NCBI GenBank assembly: GCA_027460525.1
Contig: JAPZAS010000032.1
Span: 1 to 64,000, forward strand
DNA: 64,000 nt
Source: Candidatus Methanoperedens sp.
GTDB lineage: Archaea; Halobacteriota; Methanosarcinia; Methanosarcinales; Methanoperedenaceae
Reading direction: 5' to 3'
Position 1 is the stretch's first letter. Each line of letters opens with the position of its first letter. The notes beneath the pieces are model-generated. The model made no database searches. It was not told where the DNA came from and saw nothing but the letters and a program-made list of their open reading frames with translations. Made by a program: the position numbers and the translations under genes. Shown piece after piece: positions 17,883 through 26,591 of this stretch.

Positions 17883-18262
17883 ATAACGATATCAAAAAAG
17901 TGCTTGTAGTGGACGATGAACCTGATGCGCTTGAGCTTGTTAAATTAGTCCTTGAGAGCGGGGGTTTTGAGACAATTCTTGCCACAAGCGGAACGGAAGC
18001 CCTGGCTCAAATTGATAAAATAAGACCTGATCTGGTGCTTCTCGACATTATGATGCCTGACATGGACGGATGGGATGTATTCAGGAAAATCAGGGAAAAA
18101 AATTCAAGGATACCCATTGCGATTCTGACAGCCAAGGCACAGAATATAGATAGATTGCTTGGACTGCACGTTTTAAAGGCTGACGATTATATAACAAAAC
18201 CCTTTGGGAAAAATGAATTAATTGGAAAGGTAAGGAAATTAGTTGGTTTAACCAAAAATTAA
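17879..18262 (+). CDS. Stand-alone response-regulator receiver domain
   Basis: CheY-like receiver of 127 residues with no output domain. The acidic pocket is VVDDE, the phospho-acceptor Asp56 lies in LVLLDIMMPDMDG, the signalling Thr84 in AILTAK, and the conserved Lys107 in TKPFG. It overlaps the histidine kinase stop (ATGA), so the two form a cognate pair. With no DNA-binding domain, its output is presumably protein-protein. Possible partners are the KaiC-like ATPase or roadblock protein of the same operon; this is inference. Confidence 0.93.
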   Translation: MNNDIKKVLVVDDEPDALELVKLVLESGGFETILATSGTEALAQIDKIRPDLVLLDIMMPDMDGWDVFRKIREKNSRIPIAILTAKAQNIDRLLGLHVLKADDYITKPFGKNELIGKVRKLVGLTKN

Positions 18263-18289
18263 AGTAAAGCAAGGATAAATGGAGAAATC

Positions 18290-18889
18290 ATGCAGGAACA
18301 AAAACATATAATGCCGTTCTATACCGAGGAGCGGTGGCATAACTGGATAGGCAAGGTAAAAGAAAGCGGTTTTAAGATCGAGGATGAGAAAAAAGGTGCA
18401 GTTTTTGTTAATATGGAGGATGATGTGGTTCTTGCATGCCTGAAAATAATAGCAAAATACGATAAGAACCTGATATCGCGGGAGGAGGCGCTGCAATATC
18501 TTTCGGAAATCAAAGGAATAGTCCTCCAAAAAGTCGAACCCATAAGTGAAGATACCGACATGATGATCGAATCTGTGCAGTTATCATTGATGGGCGTTTT
18601 TGCATCATGTGAATGTTATGTAGAGAAGGCATTTGAAGAAACAAAATCCTTCGGCAAGCTGATAAAGGGCGCGGTCGAAGCGGAAAAAGAGGACAATATG
18701 GGTGCAGCGCTGGGCAATATTGCAGAGATTGGCGCAAATATCCTTGCCGGGAAAAAGCTCAAAGAAAAAGAGCTCGATGCCGTGCCTGAAGGGCTTGTGG
18801 CTGAATGGCTCGACGGCATAGATTCTATCAGCGCAGCAATGGTGGGCGATTCAAGCTATCGCGATGATGAACCCGATGAAGGCGATTAA
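18290..18889 (+). CDS. DUF2150 family archaeal protein
   Basis: A 199-residue acidic protein matching DUF2150, an archaeal family of unknown function. Typical stretches are FYTEERWHNWIGKVKESGF near the start, DDVVLACLKIIAKYD, and VPEGLVAEWLDGIDSISAAMV near the end. It has a long helical middle with alternating charged residues. It sits 27 bases after the receiver gene and is the last gene of the roadblock-KaiC-kinase run, possibly by read-through. Followed by a hairpin-forming inverted repeat. Confidence 0.85.
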   Translation: MQEQKHIMPFYTEERWHNWIGKVKESGFKIEDEKKGAVFVNMEDDVVLACLKIIAKYDKNLISREEALQYLSEIKGIVLQKVEPISEDTDMMIESVQLSLMGVFASCECYVEKAFEETKSFGKLIKGAVEAEKEDNMGAALGNIAEIGANILAGKKLKEKELDAVPEGLVAEWLDGIDSISAAMVGDSSYRDDEPDEGD

Positions 18890-18924
18890 CCCAAGTCGCG
18901 CCTCATCTGCAGTTTATATTAAAA

Positions 18925-18996
18925 AACCACAGAGAGCACAGAGGACACAGAGAAAAAAATAACAACTCTCTGTGCTCTCTGTGTCCTCAGTGGTTA
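18925..18996. repeat. Long imperfect inverted repeat built of GAG/GGACACAGAG units
   Basis: Left arm 18925-18952 begins AACCACAGAG and continues with GAGCACAGAG and GGACACAGAG units. The right arm (18966-18995 region) reads as its near reverse complement. Comparing 28 positions, 23 pair; the mismatches reflect a swap in the order of two 10-base units. The loop is about 14 bases of A-rich sequence. It lies in the 229-base gap between DUF2150 and a methyltransferase gene. Similar CACAGAG-type arms are frequent in environmental genomes. It could serve as a terminator or be a small non-autonomous mobile repeat. Confidence 0.7.
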
Positions 18997-19118
18997 ATTA
19001 TCTGACCGGGATTGATAATCCAGAATAAAATAATATGAAATCAACTTATCTATTCAATAGCGGGATAAGAAAATGCGTTTATAAATTCCTATACGTTAAA
19101 AAATAATGTAGATTCGAT

Positions 19119-20057
19119 ATGCTTATTCACGATATTTTAGGGCTTGAGGCACATGACAACATTTATTTTGTTGAAGAAAGCTTCGCATCATTAAAAAACA
19201 ACACATTGTCGCTGCAGTATTTAGAGAATATCCAGAAAGAACCGAATGAAGACATAGATGGGATAAAGGATGAAAAAGGCGAGATAACCGGATTGGTTGT
19301 TTTCAATCCTGAAACTGACGAATCGGTAGAGTTTCGGGCTATTTTCACGAACCTCATATCCTCAAGACCTGTGCCGAATGAAAGCAGCAGGAGATTTTCC
19401 AGCATTGCAAAGGATTTAGAGTTAAATAAGGTATACAATACCACCCGCAAGGAATTTAACGAAGCAATAATTGAATATTATTCCTTATCACTGGTAAACA
19501 GGCAGTTATGCGAGAATTGCCACATATCCAAGGAACCGTATGAGATGGTGTATATAGAAAGCCGGAATGTCAAATTGAAAGCATTACTGGATAAATATGA
19601 ACTCAGGGGAGAGCTGCTTGAAATATGCTGCGGCAACGGCATGTCCACGCTGCCGCTTCGCGAATCGGGCTACGACCCCATAACAATAGACTACGATAAA
19701 TGCCAGATATGCCAGGGACTTGAGCATAATGTGCTGGACCCGAAAAGGACGATAGTACTTGATGCTACCCGGCTTTCTGAATTTTTTCAGGACAATGCAT
19801 TTGACACCATAGTTGGTTTCATGCTGGGTACGATATATCCTTTTAACAGGAATATATGGGAAAAAATGATGGCTGAGGCAGTTAAAGTCCTGAAACCCGG
19901 GGGTATGATAATGCTAACAGTAAATAAAAAGGAAGAGATAGAGGTTCTTGGAAACGCACTTGAGGAAAACCATATCACAGGGATGAAGGTTGATAATACC
20001 GATGAAAAAGGCATTTATGACCAGTGGGCGTATGTAGGTTACAAGGATGCCTCGTGA
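19119..20057 (+). CDS. Class I SAM-dependent methyltransferase
   Basis: Protein of 312 residues. The C-terminal half is a Rossmann-type methyltransferase: motif I LLEICCGNGMSTLPL (~168-182), the acidic motif II ITIDYDKC, an LDATRLSEF loop, FDTIVGFMLG and the post-motif VLKPGGMIMLTVN. The N-terminal ~150 residues are not a known domain to me and contain a CENCH motif that might bind metal. Substrate unknown. Its last codons overlap the start of rlmE by 11 bases, so it may be co-translated and act on RNA or ribosomes. Confidence 0.82.
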   Translation: MLIHDILGLEAHDNIYFVEESFASLKNNTLSLQYLENIQKEPNEDIDGIKDEKGEITGLVVFNPETDESVEFRAIFTNLISSRPVPNESSRRFSSIAKDLELNKVYNTTRKEFNEAIIEYYSLSLVNRQLCENCHISKEPYEMVYIESRNVKLKALLDKYELRGELLEICCGNGMSTLPLRESGYDPITIDYDKCQICQGLEHNVLDPKRTIVLDATRLSEFFQDNAFDTIVGFMLGTIYPFNRNIWEKMMAEAVKVLKPGGMIMLTVNKKEEIEVLGNALEENHITGMKVDNTDEKGIYDQWAYVGYKDAS

Positions 20058-20640
20058 TAGAAGGGATTATTTTTACAGAAAAGCCAAGGATGAGGGATAC
20101 CGCTCCCGTGCCGCTTTTAAACTCAAACAGATAAACCAGAGGTTTAATGTTATCAAAAAGAGGGATACTGTTGTCGACCTCGGCGCTGCTCCAGGGGGAT
20201 GGCTCCAGGTCGCCAAGGAACTCTCAGGCGGGAAAGTGGTGGGTGTGGATATGCTGCCCATCGAGGGAATCGAGGGCGTTGGTACGATAAAAGGGGATAT
20301 ACGTCTTGACAGCACCGTGGAAAGAATCAAAGAGCTGATTAAAAAGGAGGCGGATGTGGTGATATGCGATGCCGCTCCCAATCTTTCGGGGAACTGGAGC
20401 TATGACCACGCCCGCTCCATCGACCTTGCAACCTCAGCGCTTGAGTGTGCAAGGAAGCTCCTGAAACCAGGAGGAAGATTTGTTGTAAAGGTGTTCCAAG
20501 GGGATATGTTTCCTGATTTCCTCGATAAGGTGCGCCGGCATTTCGTGAAAGTCCAGGCTTTTTCGCCAGAGGCTTCGAGAAAGCAGAGCGCTGAGATATA
20601 TGTTATAGGAAAGCGATTGCTGCCGGATGCGGTAGAATAA
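20047..20640 (+). CDS. rlmE: 23S rRNA 2'-O-methyltransferase RlmE/FtsJ
   Basis: Enzyme of 197 residues that methylates a ribose in the A-loop of 23S rRNA. The sequence begins with RDYFYRKAKDEGYRSRAAFK, the family's RNA-binding start that includes the first catalytic lysine. It contains motif I VVDLGAAPGGWLQ, the aspartate in VICDAAPNLSG, the lysine in GGRFVVKVFQG and the glutamate in RKQSAEIYVIG, so the K-D-K-E tetrad is complete. Archaeal members lack the extra TRAM domain in some lineages; this one has none. The start is inside the preceding methyltransferase gene. Confidence 0.94.
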   Translation: MPRDRRDYFYRKAKDEGYRSRAAFKLKQINQRFNVIKKRDTVVDLGAAPGGWLQVAKELSGGKVVGVDMLPIEGIEGVGTIKGDIRLDSTVERIKELIKKEADVVICDAAPNLSGNWSYDHARSIDLATSALECARKLLKPGGRFVVKVFQGDMFPDFLDKVRRHFVKVQAFSPEASRKQSAEIYVIGKRLLPDAVE

Positions 20641-20688
20641 ATACAAAATGTTTATTTAGTATAGAAATGCAACTGCTTTATTAGAAAT

Positions 20689-21132
20689 ATGGAACTACGC
20701 AAGCTTGAGCGGATTTTAAAGAAAGAACCCGAGGAAGCAGCCGAGGAATTATTGAAAGAGGTTGAAAAAGCCTACGGTGAAATCCCATATATTCTTAATT
20801 TTATGAAGCAATCTCCTGAACTGCTCATTGCGAAGGTTCTTTACGAAAATCAGATAATCCGGGAATTCAAGCGCCTCGATGCGAAAACGATAGAGTTAAT
20901 CTCCATAGGCGTATCAGCAGCGCTTCGATGCGAGCACTGCCTCAAGCTGCACATCCGTGTAGCCCAGCGCATGGGAGCGACAAAAGAAGAAATATTTGAT
21001 GCCATACTCATAGCAGGTTCATTATCCAACAATGCAGCGCTTGCCGAGGGCACAAGAGCGATGGATTCTGAACTGAAAGATGAATGCAAGGTATGCGGCA
21101 TGCCAGAAGAGAAAGAAACGTATCAAGGCTAA
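20689..21132 (+). CDS. Carboxymuconolactone decarboxylase (CMD/AhpD-like) family protein
   Basis: All-helical protein of 147 residues. It carries the AhpD-type redox signature [21 protein letters not shown] (CxxC followed by histidine), which in AhpD supports peroxidase-linked thiol chemistry. A second CxxC (CKVCGMPEE) occurs in the C-terminal tail, outside the usual domain, and may bind metal or form an extra disulfide. The exact substrate cannot be read from sequence. It is convergent with mmp10, whose stop lies within four bases of this gene's end. Confidence 0.88.
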   Translation: MELRKLERILKKEPEEAAEELLKEVEKAYGEIPYILNFMKQSPELLIAKVLYENQIIREFKRLDAKTIELISIGVSAALRCEHCLKLHIRVAQRMGATKEEIFDAILIAGSLSNNAALAEGTRAMDSELKDECKVCGMPEEKETYQG

Positions 21133-22358
21133 AATTTCGGTCTGGTTCCAAGTACATTAATCATCTGGATTAATTCGGTGAAAGCCTCTATTTCTCTTGC
21201 GAGAACCTCGTCTTTCGCCATCGAAATGCTCATTTCCCCATCCGCGGTGAGCATATCAGGACCTCTTCTCACCAGCCTCTCTATCCCGTCACTTGATAGT
21301 ATTTTCTTGATTTCAGTGTCATGAACGAACGCCCTGCCGGGGAAGAAAACCGTTTCTTTTATCTGACTTATATCCAGGGCTTTTATGTCTTCGATGGTAA
21401 TCAGGCATCCCACGTCCTTTTTTACAGGGATGACATTTACCAGCCCTCCCAGCTTATCGAAAATCTCTTTCAACAGCGGCGCCGCAACTTCACCTGTTAT
21501 AATAGTGGCTTCTTTCGTTATTTTTGGCAATTTCGAAAGCGCATCGCTATCATTTCTTATAGCGAACGGCGAACCGATCTCGGGGTCGTATAACGGCGTA
21601 CCCGTGACCCGGAACCTGAATCTCTTTTTCATGTCATCAACGATTGACTTGAAATCAGAAAGGGTATGAGGCACAATGCCTTCAATCAAAGGCGCATTAT
21701 TTAGGATCAAGCCCTGCTCGCGTGCATTGGCAAAACGCATCAGAATGAGACCTTTCACGCCCATTTCCTCAAGGTCGGCGCATGTTTTTAAAAGAACTTC
21801 GCCGTCATTCACGCCTGGAATAAGCACAGCAGCAGCATAAACATCGCATTTTTCTGCAAGGATGCGAAGCGCTTCAAGCGAATCCAAAGGTGTCCTGTCG
21901 TTCATGTATTTTTGACGAAGTTCAGGGTCGGTTGCAAAAACCGTAAATGTTACTTCACTTACCCCGTGATTGATGAAGAACAGGGCGTCTTCTTTATTCA
22001 GCCCTTTTCCGCTTGTGTAGCCGAGGTGTATGGGTTTTTTATACTGCGAGAGAAACTTCACAAGCGATTTAAGCTCGGGATAGCAGCTCACATCCCCTCC
22101 CCCGCTTACATTGAATTTTGAGACATTTTTGTTGAAAAAAACCGCCTGCTGGATTTCCTGTGCCACCATGGACAACGGTTTAAAACCAAAATAGCCTTCT
22201 TTTACGTTTTTGGTGCAGTAATTACAGCCTTTCTGGAAGGGAAGGCAGTGCTTGCAACCAAAGGCAGGGACTTCCTTTACTCCTTTGAAATAGCAATACC
22301 TGCAAAAACCCCTGCAGTCAAGCCCGGGGCGTCCTCCTATGTCTGCGAGAATTTCCAT
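21129..22358 (-). CDS. mmp10: Methyl-coenzyme M reductase arginine methyltransferase Mmp10
   Basis: Radical-SAM, cobalamin-dependent enzyme (methanogenesis marker 10) that C-methylates a conserved arginine near the active site of McrA. The N-terminus [17 protein letters not shown] carries the CxxxCxxC cluster ligands (Cys15, 19, 22). Four further cysteines follow (35, 38, 45, 48; FGCKHC...GCNYC), which in the studied enzyme form an additional iron site. VSGGGDV and the TSGKGL stretch are typical of the barrel. At 409 residues it is full length. Its presence indicates an organism with methyl-coenzyme M reductase, i.e. a methanogen or anaerobic methane/alkane oxidiser. Confidence 0.93.
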   Translation of the reverse strand: MEILADIGGRPGLDCRGFCRYCYFKGVKEVPAFGCKHCLPFQKGCNYCTKNVKEGYFGFKPLSMVAQEIQQAVFFNKNVSKFNVSGGGDVSCYPELKSLVKFLSQYKKPIHLGYTSGKGLNKEDALFFINHGVSEVTFTVFATDPELRQKYMNDRTPLDSLEALRILAEKCDVYAAAVLIPGVNDGEVLLKTCADLEEMGVKGLILMRFANAREQGLILNNAPLIEGIVPHTLSDFKSIVDDMKKRFRFRVTGTPLYDPEIGSPFAIRNDSDALSKLPKITKEATIITGEVAAPLLKEIFDKLGGLVNVIPVKKDVGCLITIEDIKALDISQIKETVFFPGRAFVHDTEIKKILSSDGIERLVRRGPDMLTADGEMSISMAKDEVLAREIEAFTELIQMINVLGTRPKF

Positions 22359-22490
22359 GCTTTTATGAAATGTGAGAGATTCTAATAAACCTATTGTAAG
22401 CGGTATGGGAAGCTATATGATGCTCCATGAGAAAAAGAGCTTGAAAATTTGCAATCAATCAAAGTGAACAATTAAGAAAGTAGTGACAAA

Positions 22491-23543
22491 ATGAAATTGG
22501 TGATACCGCATCCTGGGCATTTTTTAGCACTAAAAGAAATATGCGGGGAAGCAACCAAGGAAGCGTATGAAGTTTATATGGCAGGCACCCCGGAAGTACT
22601 GGGGAGTGGAAGAATTACCTTACATGCACCATTGCTGGATGAAATAGAACAGCAAACCCAATACCTCCATGATAAAAAATTGGAAATGGGGATTGTCATG
22701 AATCCTTCCTGCATGGGCGGTCAGCATCTCACCTCGCAGGGATATAACATGTTCAAATGGTACTTTGGAAAACTGAACGATATGGGGGTGGATTCGGTGA
22801 CAGTTGCAGAACCCTACTTGATAGAATTGCTAGCCAAGGAATTCCCGGATATGAAGGTTGTGGTGTCCACCATTTCACATGTGGATTCGCCTGAAAGAGC
22901 AAGGTTTTTCAAGGAACTTGGTGCGGATGCCATAACACTGGACACCAATATAAATCGAGACTTCGAGATCATGGAAGCCATAAAGGATGTTGTGGACTGT
23001 GAGCTAAGGCTGCTGGTGAATGAAGCCTGCTTATATAAATGCCCGTTCAGGTATTCCCACTTCAATCTATTCTCCCACATGACCGGGGTCGGGAACAAGC
23101 CCAATATTTTTAGCGACTACTATTATGAAAAGTGCATGTCATTCAGAGTCAGGTATCCGGAACTGGTTATAAAATCTCCCTGGATAAGACCGGAAGACCT
23201 TGGGGCATACGAGGCTCTGGGTATAGATTGCTTCAAGATGTCAGGCCGAGCCAACACCATACGCTGGATAATAGATGTCATGAAAGCGTATTCAAATCGG
23301 TCGTACGATGGAAATCTAATGGACCTGCTGGATTGCCCAAGTGAGCTGCGCGATATGTTCTATATTCCAAACAAGGAATTAGAGGGCGCAATAAAACAAT
23401 GGATGAATTGCAAAAAATTTTGTCATAAGTGCGGGTTCTGTAAAGCTACTGCTGAAAGAATTATAAGGGTTTATGAATTCAAGGATATGCAAAGAAAGAC
23501 CCTGCCTTTAAGAGAGGTACAAACAAAATGCGCGATTTCGTAG
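22491..23543 (+). CDS. U32-family ('peptidase U32' / UbiU-UbiV-like) protein
   Basis: TIM-barrel protein of 350 residues in the U32 family. The family signature appears as LLVNEACLYKCPFRYSH, and a C-terminal cysteine cluster CKKFCHKCGFCKA could hold an iron-sulfur cluster. U32 members are now known as oxygen-independent hydroxylases of quinones (UbiU/UbiV), tRNA (TrhP) and rRNA (RlhA), so 'peptidase' is probably misleading. It is divergent from mmp10 with a 132-base shared gap and overlaps the next gene by 16 bases. The real substrate is unknown. Confidence 0.82.
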   Translation: MKLVIPHPGHFLALKEICGEATKEAYEVYMAGTPEVLGSGRITLHAPLLDEIEQQTQYLHDKKLEMGIVMNPSCMGGQHLTSQGYNMFKWYFGKLNDMGVDSVTVAEPYLIELLAKEFPDMKVVVSTISHVDSPERARFFKELGADAITLDTNINRDFEIMEAIKDVVDCELRLLVNEACLYKCPFRYSHFNLFSHMTGVGNKPNIFSDYYYEKCMSFRVRYPELVIKSPWIRPEDLGAYEALGIDCFKMSGRANTIRWIIDVMKAYSNRSYDGNLMDLLDCPSELRDMFYIPNKELEGAIKQWMNCKKFCHKCGFCKATAERIIRVYEFKDMQRKTLPLREVQTKCAIS

Positions 23544-23908
23544 AAAAAATTCCAGAGAGCCGTGGAAAACTTGAAAGTACCATAAGGAAATTCAAAGGGG
23601 CACCTGTTTATGTTGCAGAATTAAAAGTGTTTGGAACCGCATGCGGATGCATCGGCATGCTCGCGGATGTGAGGGGATTGCAGACCGAGGACATAGAAGT
23701 TTATCAGGAACAGTTTGTGGGTGTTCTATCGGAAATAAGCAAAAACCTTGGCTTGAAGCCTCATTTAATCTATGCCCGTACCTTGCCAGGATCTTTCGAG
23801 GTAGTGGCATTTACGGCTCGAGAACTATGCAGCAGGTGCAGGAACGAGCTTGCCAGTTTTGAAAAACCAAGACCGGACTTGATAATACTTGCAAAGCCGC
23901 AACGATAA
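23528..23908 (+). CDS. Hypothetical protein, 126 aa, coupled to the U32 gene
   Basis: The gene begins inside the end of the U32 gene and overlaps the following gene, so it is translationally linked. The product is a mixed alpha/beta protein with two cysteine pairs, FGTACGCIGM and LCSRCRNEL, that could bind a metal or cluster. Recognisable family: none. A partner or substrate-handling subunit for the U32 protein is the simplest idea from context only. Confidence 0.6.
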   Translation: MRDFVEKIPESRGKLESTIRKFKGAPVYVAELKVFGTACGCIGMLADVRGLQTEDIEVYQEQFVGVLSEISKNLGLKPHLIYARTLPGSFEVVAFTARELCSRCRNELASFEKPRPDLIILAKPQR

Positions 23909-24266
23909 AGCCAGGTTTGCAGCCGGGATAAAGAATAAAAAATATATCGATAACTACATCGAGAAATGGCTGAAGCTGGATACACTTGACAAGCCGTACG
24001 TGGAATGCGAGATTTGCGGATACATAAGCAATGCCTCTATTCATCAGAATCTCCTTCTCCCAGAGAAACTGGATTCAAACAGTAACCGAATTATCCACTT
24101 ATGTGCAAACTGTGAATATGAATTTCGTGCCCTGATAGATAAGTACCAGCTTAAGATGACTCCTGAAATAATACCACAGATGTACGAGGAGGCTTTTGAA
24201 AAATTAAAAGATAAGAAAAAGCGCTACAGGGAAATGCATCAGAGCATTGAGAGAGTAGAAATCTGA
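23889..24266 (+). CDS. Hypothetical zinc-binding, HNH-like protein
   Basis: Predicted from a TTG at 23889, overlapping the previous gene by 20 bases; no better start is visible, so the N-terminus is uncertain. The product (up to 125 residues) has CEICG and LCANCE knuckles about 45 residues apart, with a histidine (SIHQN) between. This spacing recalls an HNH nuclease or recombination-endonuclease zinc core, but the catalytic histidine pattern is not convincing. The basic helical tail is KKRYREMHQS. Function unknown. Confidence 0.5.
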   Translation: MQSRNDKARFAAGIKNKKYIDNYIEKWLKLDTLDKPYVECEICGYISNASIHQNLLLPEKLDSNSNRIIHLCANCEYEFRALIDKYQLKMTPEIIPQMYEEAFEKLKDKKKRYREMHQSIERVEI

Positions 24267-24285
24267 TATCGGCAGGGAACCCTAA

Positions 24286-24462
24286 TCATCCGTTTACAAT
24301 CGCGTCAACCATCTCTATTTCGCCGCGGAAGTTATCCATATACCACTTCTGGAAGTCGTATTCTTTCTTCTTCAGCCTCAAAGCCTGTCTTTTCATGTCG
24401 ATATAGTAGAGGCAATTCACCCACACTCTGCATGGACACTTGCGTTCTTTGCACCCATTCAT
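24286..24462 (-). CDS. Small cysteine-rich basic protein, 58 aa
   Basis: Open frame from ATG 24462 to TGA 24286. The product is MNGCKERKCPCRVWVNCLYY followed by a lysine-rich helix and an acidic end (FRGEIEMVDAIVNG). The Cys-x4-Cys-x-Cys-x5-Cys pattern suggests a metal-bound or disulfide-stabilised mini-protein. No strong ribosome site is seen (AAGGGC lies at a workable distance). The 450-base gap between the HNH-like gene and the next plus-strand gene holds only this frame. Real-gene status is likely but unproven. Confidence 0.4.
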   Translation of the reverse strand: MNGCKERKCPCRVWVNCLYYIDMKRQALRLKKKEYDFQKWYMDNFRGEIEMVDAIVNG

Positions 24463-24716
24463 ATTCAGATTGCCCTTATTATTATAATTATCATGATATC
24501 ACTTACTACTATATAATAATTTCGGTTAAATTAAAATACTGTAGAGTATCATCTGATACTGGAAGTTCTGAACTGGCCCGAATGATGTAATTGATCTTTT
24601 TATCTGTTAATTTTACAACTTTATTTCGTTTTCCCATGCCAAATGGATGGTTTATAAAGTCAAAGATTTCGGGACTACCAATAAAGCTATATCATACTAA
24701 AATTAACATAGTTTTG

Positions 24717-25016
24717 ATGGGAACAGTAAGCGTCAGGAAAAGGCTTGAATCCATAGAAAGAGATGTTCTCCCATCTATGTTTGTGGGGGTGTTGAGCAAG
24801 GACGATGAGTGGCTGAAGCATACGCTGAATGATACGCTGCCAAACTTTGAAGAACGCGCCCTTCGCCTTGCGAAGGAATGCAAAGAAAACGGGGAATGCG
24901 CTGAGGGCGAGGCGTTGTGCGATGAGGCGCGCATCAGGGCTGTATTTGCGCAAACTAGGAGCAAGCTTGAAAAAGAGCATGTGGTCAGGGAATCACGGAC
25001 GAGGTTCCACCACTGA
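24717..25016 (+). CDS. Hypothetical protein, 99 aa
   Basis: Start at ATG 24717 (MGTVSVRKRLESIERDVLPS), because the residues upstream in the same frame look non-coding. The product is helical and acidic/basic mixed, with the segment LAKECKENGECAEGEALCDEARIR containing three cysteines. No known family. It ends before a short AT-rich gap and the convergent PLD-like gene. Confidence 0.5.
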   Translation: MGTVSVRKRLESIERDVLPSMFVGVLSKDDEWLKHTLNDTLPNFEERALRLAKECKENGECAEGEALCDEARIRAVFAQTRSKLEKEHVVRESRTRFHH

Positions 25017-25087
25017 GATGGGCACGGAGTATTCTGTGAGTTTTACCTAACGCAAATATCCCATGAAATCCTTTGAGGAGTTTGAAA

Positions 25088-25600
25088 TTATTTAGCTTTT
25101 ACAAGCGTTTCATTTTGCAATATCCGCTGGAATACGTATTTCTCATAATCAGCCGCCAAATCCAGACCATCTACAACCAACAGGTTCTCATCGTTGTTCT
25201 TCTCTGCATTGTTCGTCCAGTTGAAGCTGCCAGTGCAGATTGTCTGGCTATCGAAGATGCCTACTTTATTATGCATAAGGGCTGTCTGTCGAACGGCGAG
25301 GCGGACATCAACACCTGCCTGAATAAGTTTCTTTATCATCGCCGCCATGTTCGCATTTTTACTCTCAGTGTTATCTGCCACAACAGCTACTTTGACGCCC
25401 CGCTTATTTGCAGCTATCATCGCATTAACAATATTTGGTTCTGTCAAAGAATATATGGCAACATGTACTGTTTTCTTCGCCTGATTGAAAAGACTGATGA
25501 CCGCAGAAGCGCAGTCAAATTTGGGATCGCTGGTTGCCGGTGTGGTTCCCAGGCTGAAAAACACACCGCGTACAGTCCCTGTTGCGTCTAAAGTTTCCAT
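25088..25600 (-). CDS. Phospholipase D-like nuclease domain protein (single HKD)
   Basis: A 170-residue PLD-superfamily protein with one HKD motif: His110, Lys112 and Asp117 in MHNKVGIFD, followed by the TGSFNWTNNAEKNNDEN stretch typical of the small Nuc/PLD-like endonuclease group. Such proteins work as dimers and cut DNA or phosphodiesters. No signal peptide is evident: the start (METLDATG) is polar. Divergent from the 25680 gene with an 80-base gap containing promoters for both. A defence or repair role cannot be told apart. Confidence 0.85.
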   Translation of the reverse strand: METLDATGTVRGVFFSLGTTPATSDPKFDCASAVISLFNQAKKTVHVAIYSLTEPNIVNAMIAANKRGVKVAVVADNTESKNANMAAMIKKLIQAGVDVRLAVRQTALMHNKVGIFDSQTICTGSFNWTNNAEKNNDENLLVVDGLDLAADYEKYVFQRILQNETLVKAK

Positions 25601-25679
25601 TTTACCCTCCTATATCTATTGTTAAATTGCAATGAAAACCCTTATTTTCTCCTTTTAATAAAATGTTCTTTTACTATAT

Positions 25680-26591
25680 ATGATTAATCTTGATTCTTTT
25701 CAAAAAGCCAGGGAACATGAGAGACAAAGAATGGAAAAATTCTCTGCCGCTAACTATTTATTCCGCTCTTGCGATTTATCATCCATGCAAAGCCTCTCCA
25801 AGGAAAAGTTCGAAGAAGAATACACGCTGTGGATAAGCTCCGCTGCAAAGGATATAGCTTTTACAGTAAACCAGTTGAAGCCCGATGAAATAAGGAGCAT
25901 AATCTCCCGCAGCGAGCAGTATCTGGAAAACCCCGAATGCGTTTTCGGGACTGATGGTCTTGAACCTGCTAAAAAAATAGTGCCTCACAACATTCTGCTG
26001 CTTTCAACCGACGCTGTGGTGTTCTCGCAAAGCATCTTTGCCCCGTATCCGGGAGTGCTTGATTATGCGGTTGCTATGAACAGGCGCTATTACCTCGGTT
26101 CATGGTATTCCATAATAACCCTCAACACCACGTACGTGAAAGAAGCCAGCGAAACCATGTTGAAATATGCGCTTTTCCACGAACTGCTCCAGAAGGAAAT
26201 ATACGAGGAAAACGTGAGAAGCGAAAGTCGCAAATTCACACATGAGGAAAAGCGAAAAATCAGCGACGAGACTAAAAATTCAGCAATTGAAAAGAGCGGT
26301 ATAACCAGAGAAGAGCTTGTCAGGGAAAACCATCTCATGCTAAAAATTTCCTACCATTCGCCGCTTATCCCCAAACCCTTTGCCGAAACAGCTCTTTACT
26401 GGTACATGGAAAAAAAACTTGAAGACTTCAAACAATTTGCCGAGGAGAGCAGGACTGAAAAGGAAGATGCCATCGGAAAGAAATTAAATTCAGACTTCAA
26501 GGGCTGGCTTGATTTCTCCACCAATACATACAGGGCTTTCCTTCACGAGGTCAAAAAAGAATTGAACTACATGGATTACGGATACGCATGA
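25680..26591 (+). CDS. Hypothetical archaeal protein, 303 aa
   Basis: I do not recognise this family. The product is soluble and strongly helical. A central stretch reads LLLSTDAVVFSQSIFAPYPG and a later one LKYALFHELLQKEIYEENV; the latter has HE but no HExxH, so it is not a standard zincin. The second half is rich in Lys and Glu. It overlaps the following phosphodiesterase gene by four bases (ATGA), which implies coupled expression. Confidence 0.6.
   Translation: MINLDSFQKAREHERQRMEKFSAANYLFRSCDLSSMQSLSKEKFEEEYTLWISSAAKDIAFTVNQLKPDEIRSIISRSEQYLENPECVFGTDGLEPAKKIVPHNILLLSTDAVVFSQSIFAPYPGVLDYAVAMNRRYYLGSWYSIITLNTTYVKEASETMLKYALFHELLQKEIYEENVRSESRKFTHEEKRKISDETKNSAIEKSGITREELVRENHLMLKISYHSPLIPKPFAETALYWYMEKKLEDFKQFAEESRTEKEDAIGKKLNSDFKGWLDFSTNTYRAFLHEVKKELNYMDYGYA

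Noticed and set aside
25088-25600. PLD-like gene as part of a defence island
   Set aside because: Neighbours are unknown or housekeeping-type genes; no helicase, methylase or CRISPR array is nearby. No CRISPR repeats were seen anywhere in the window.
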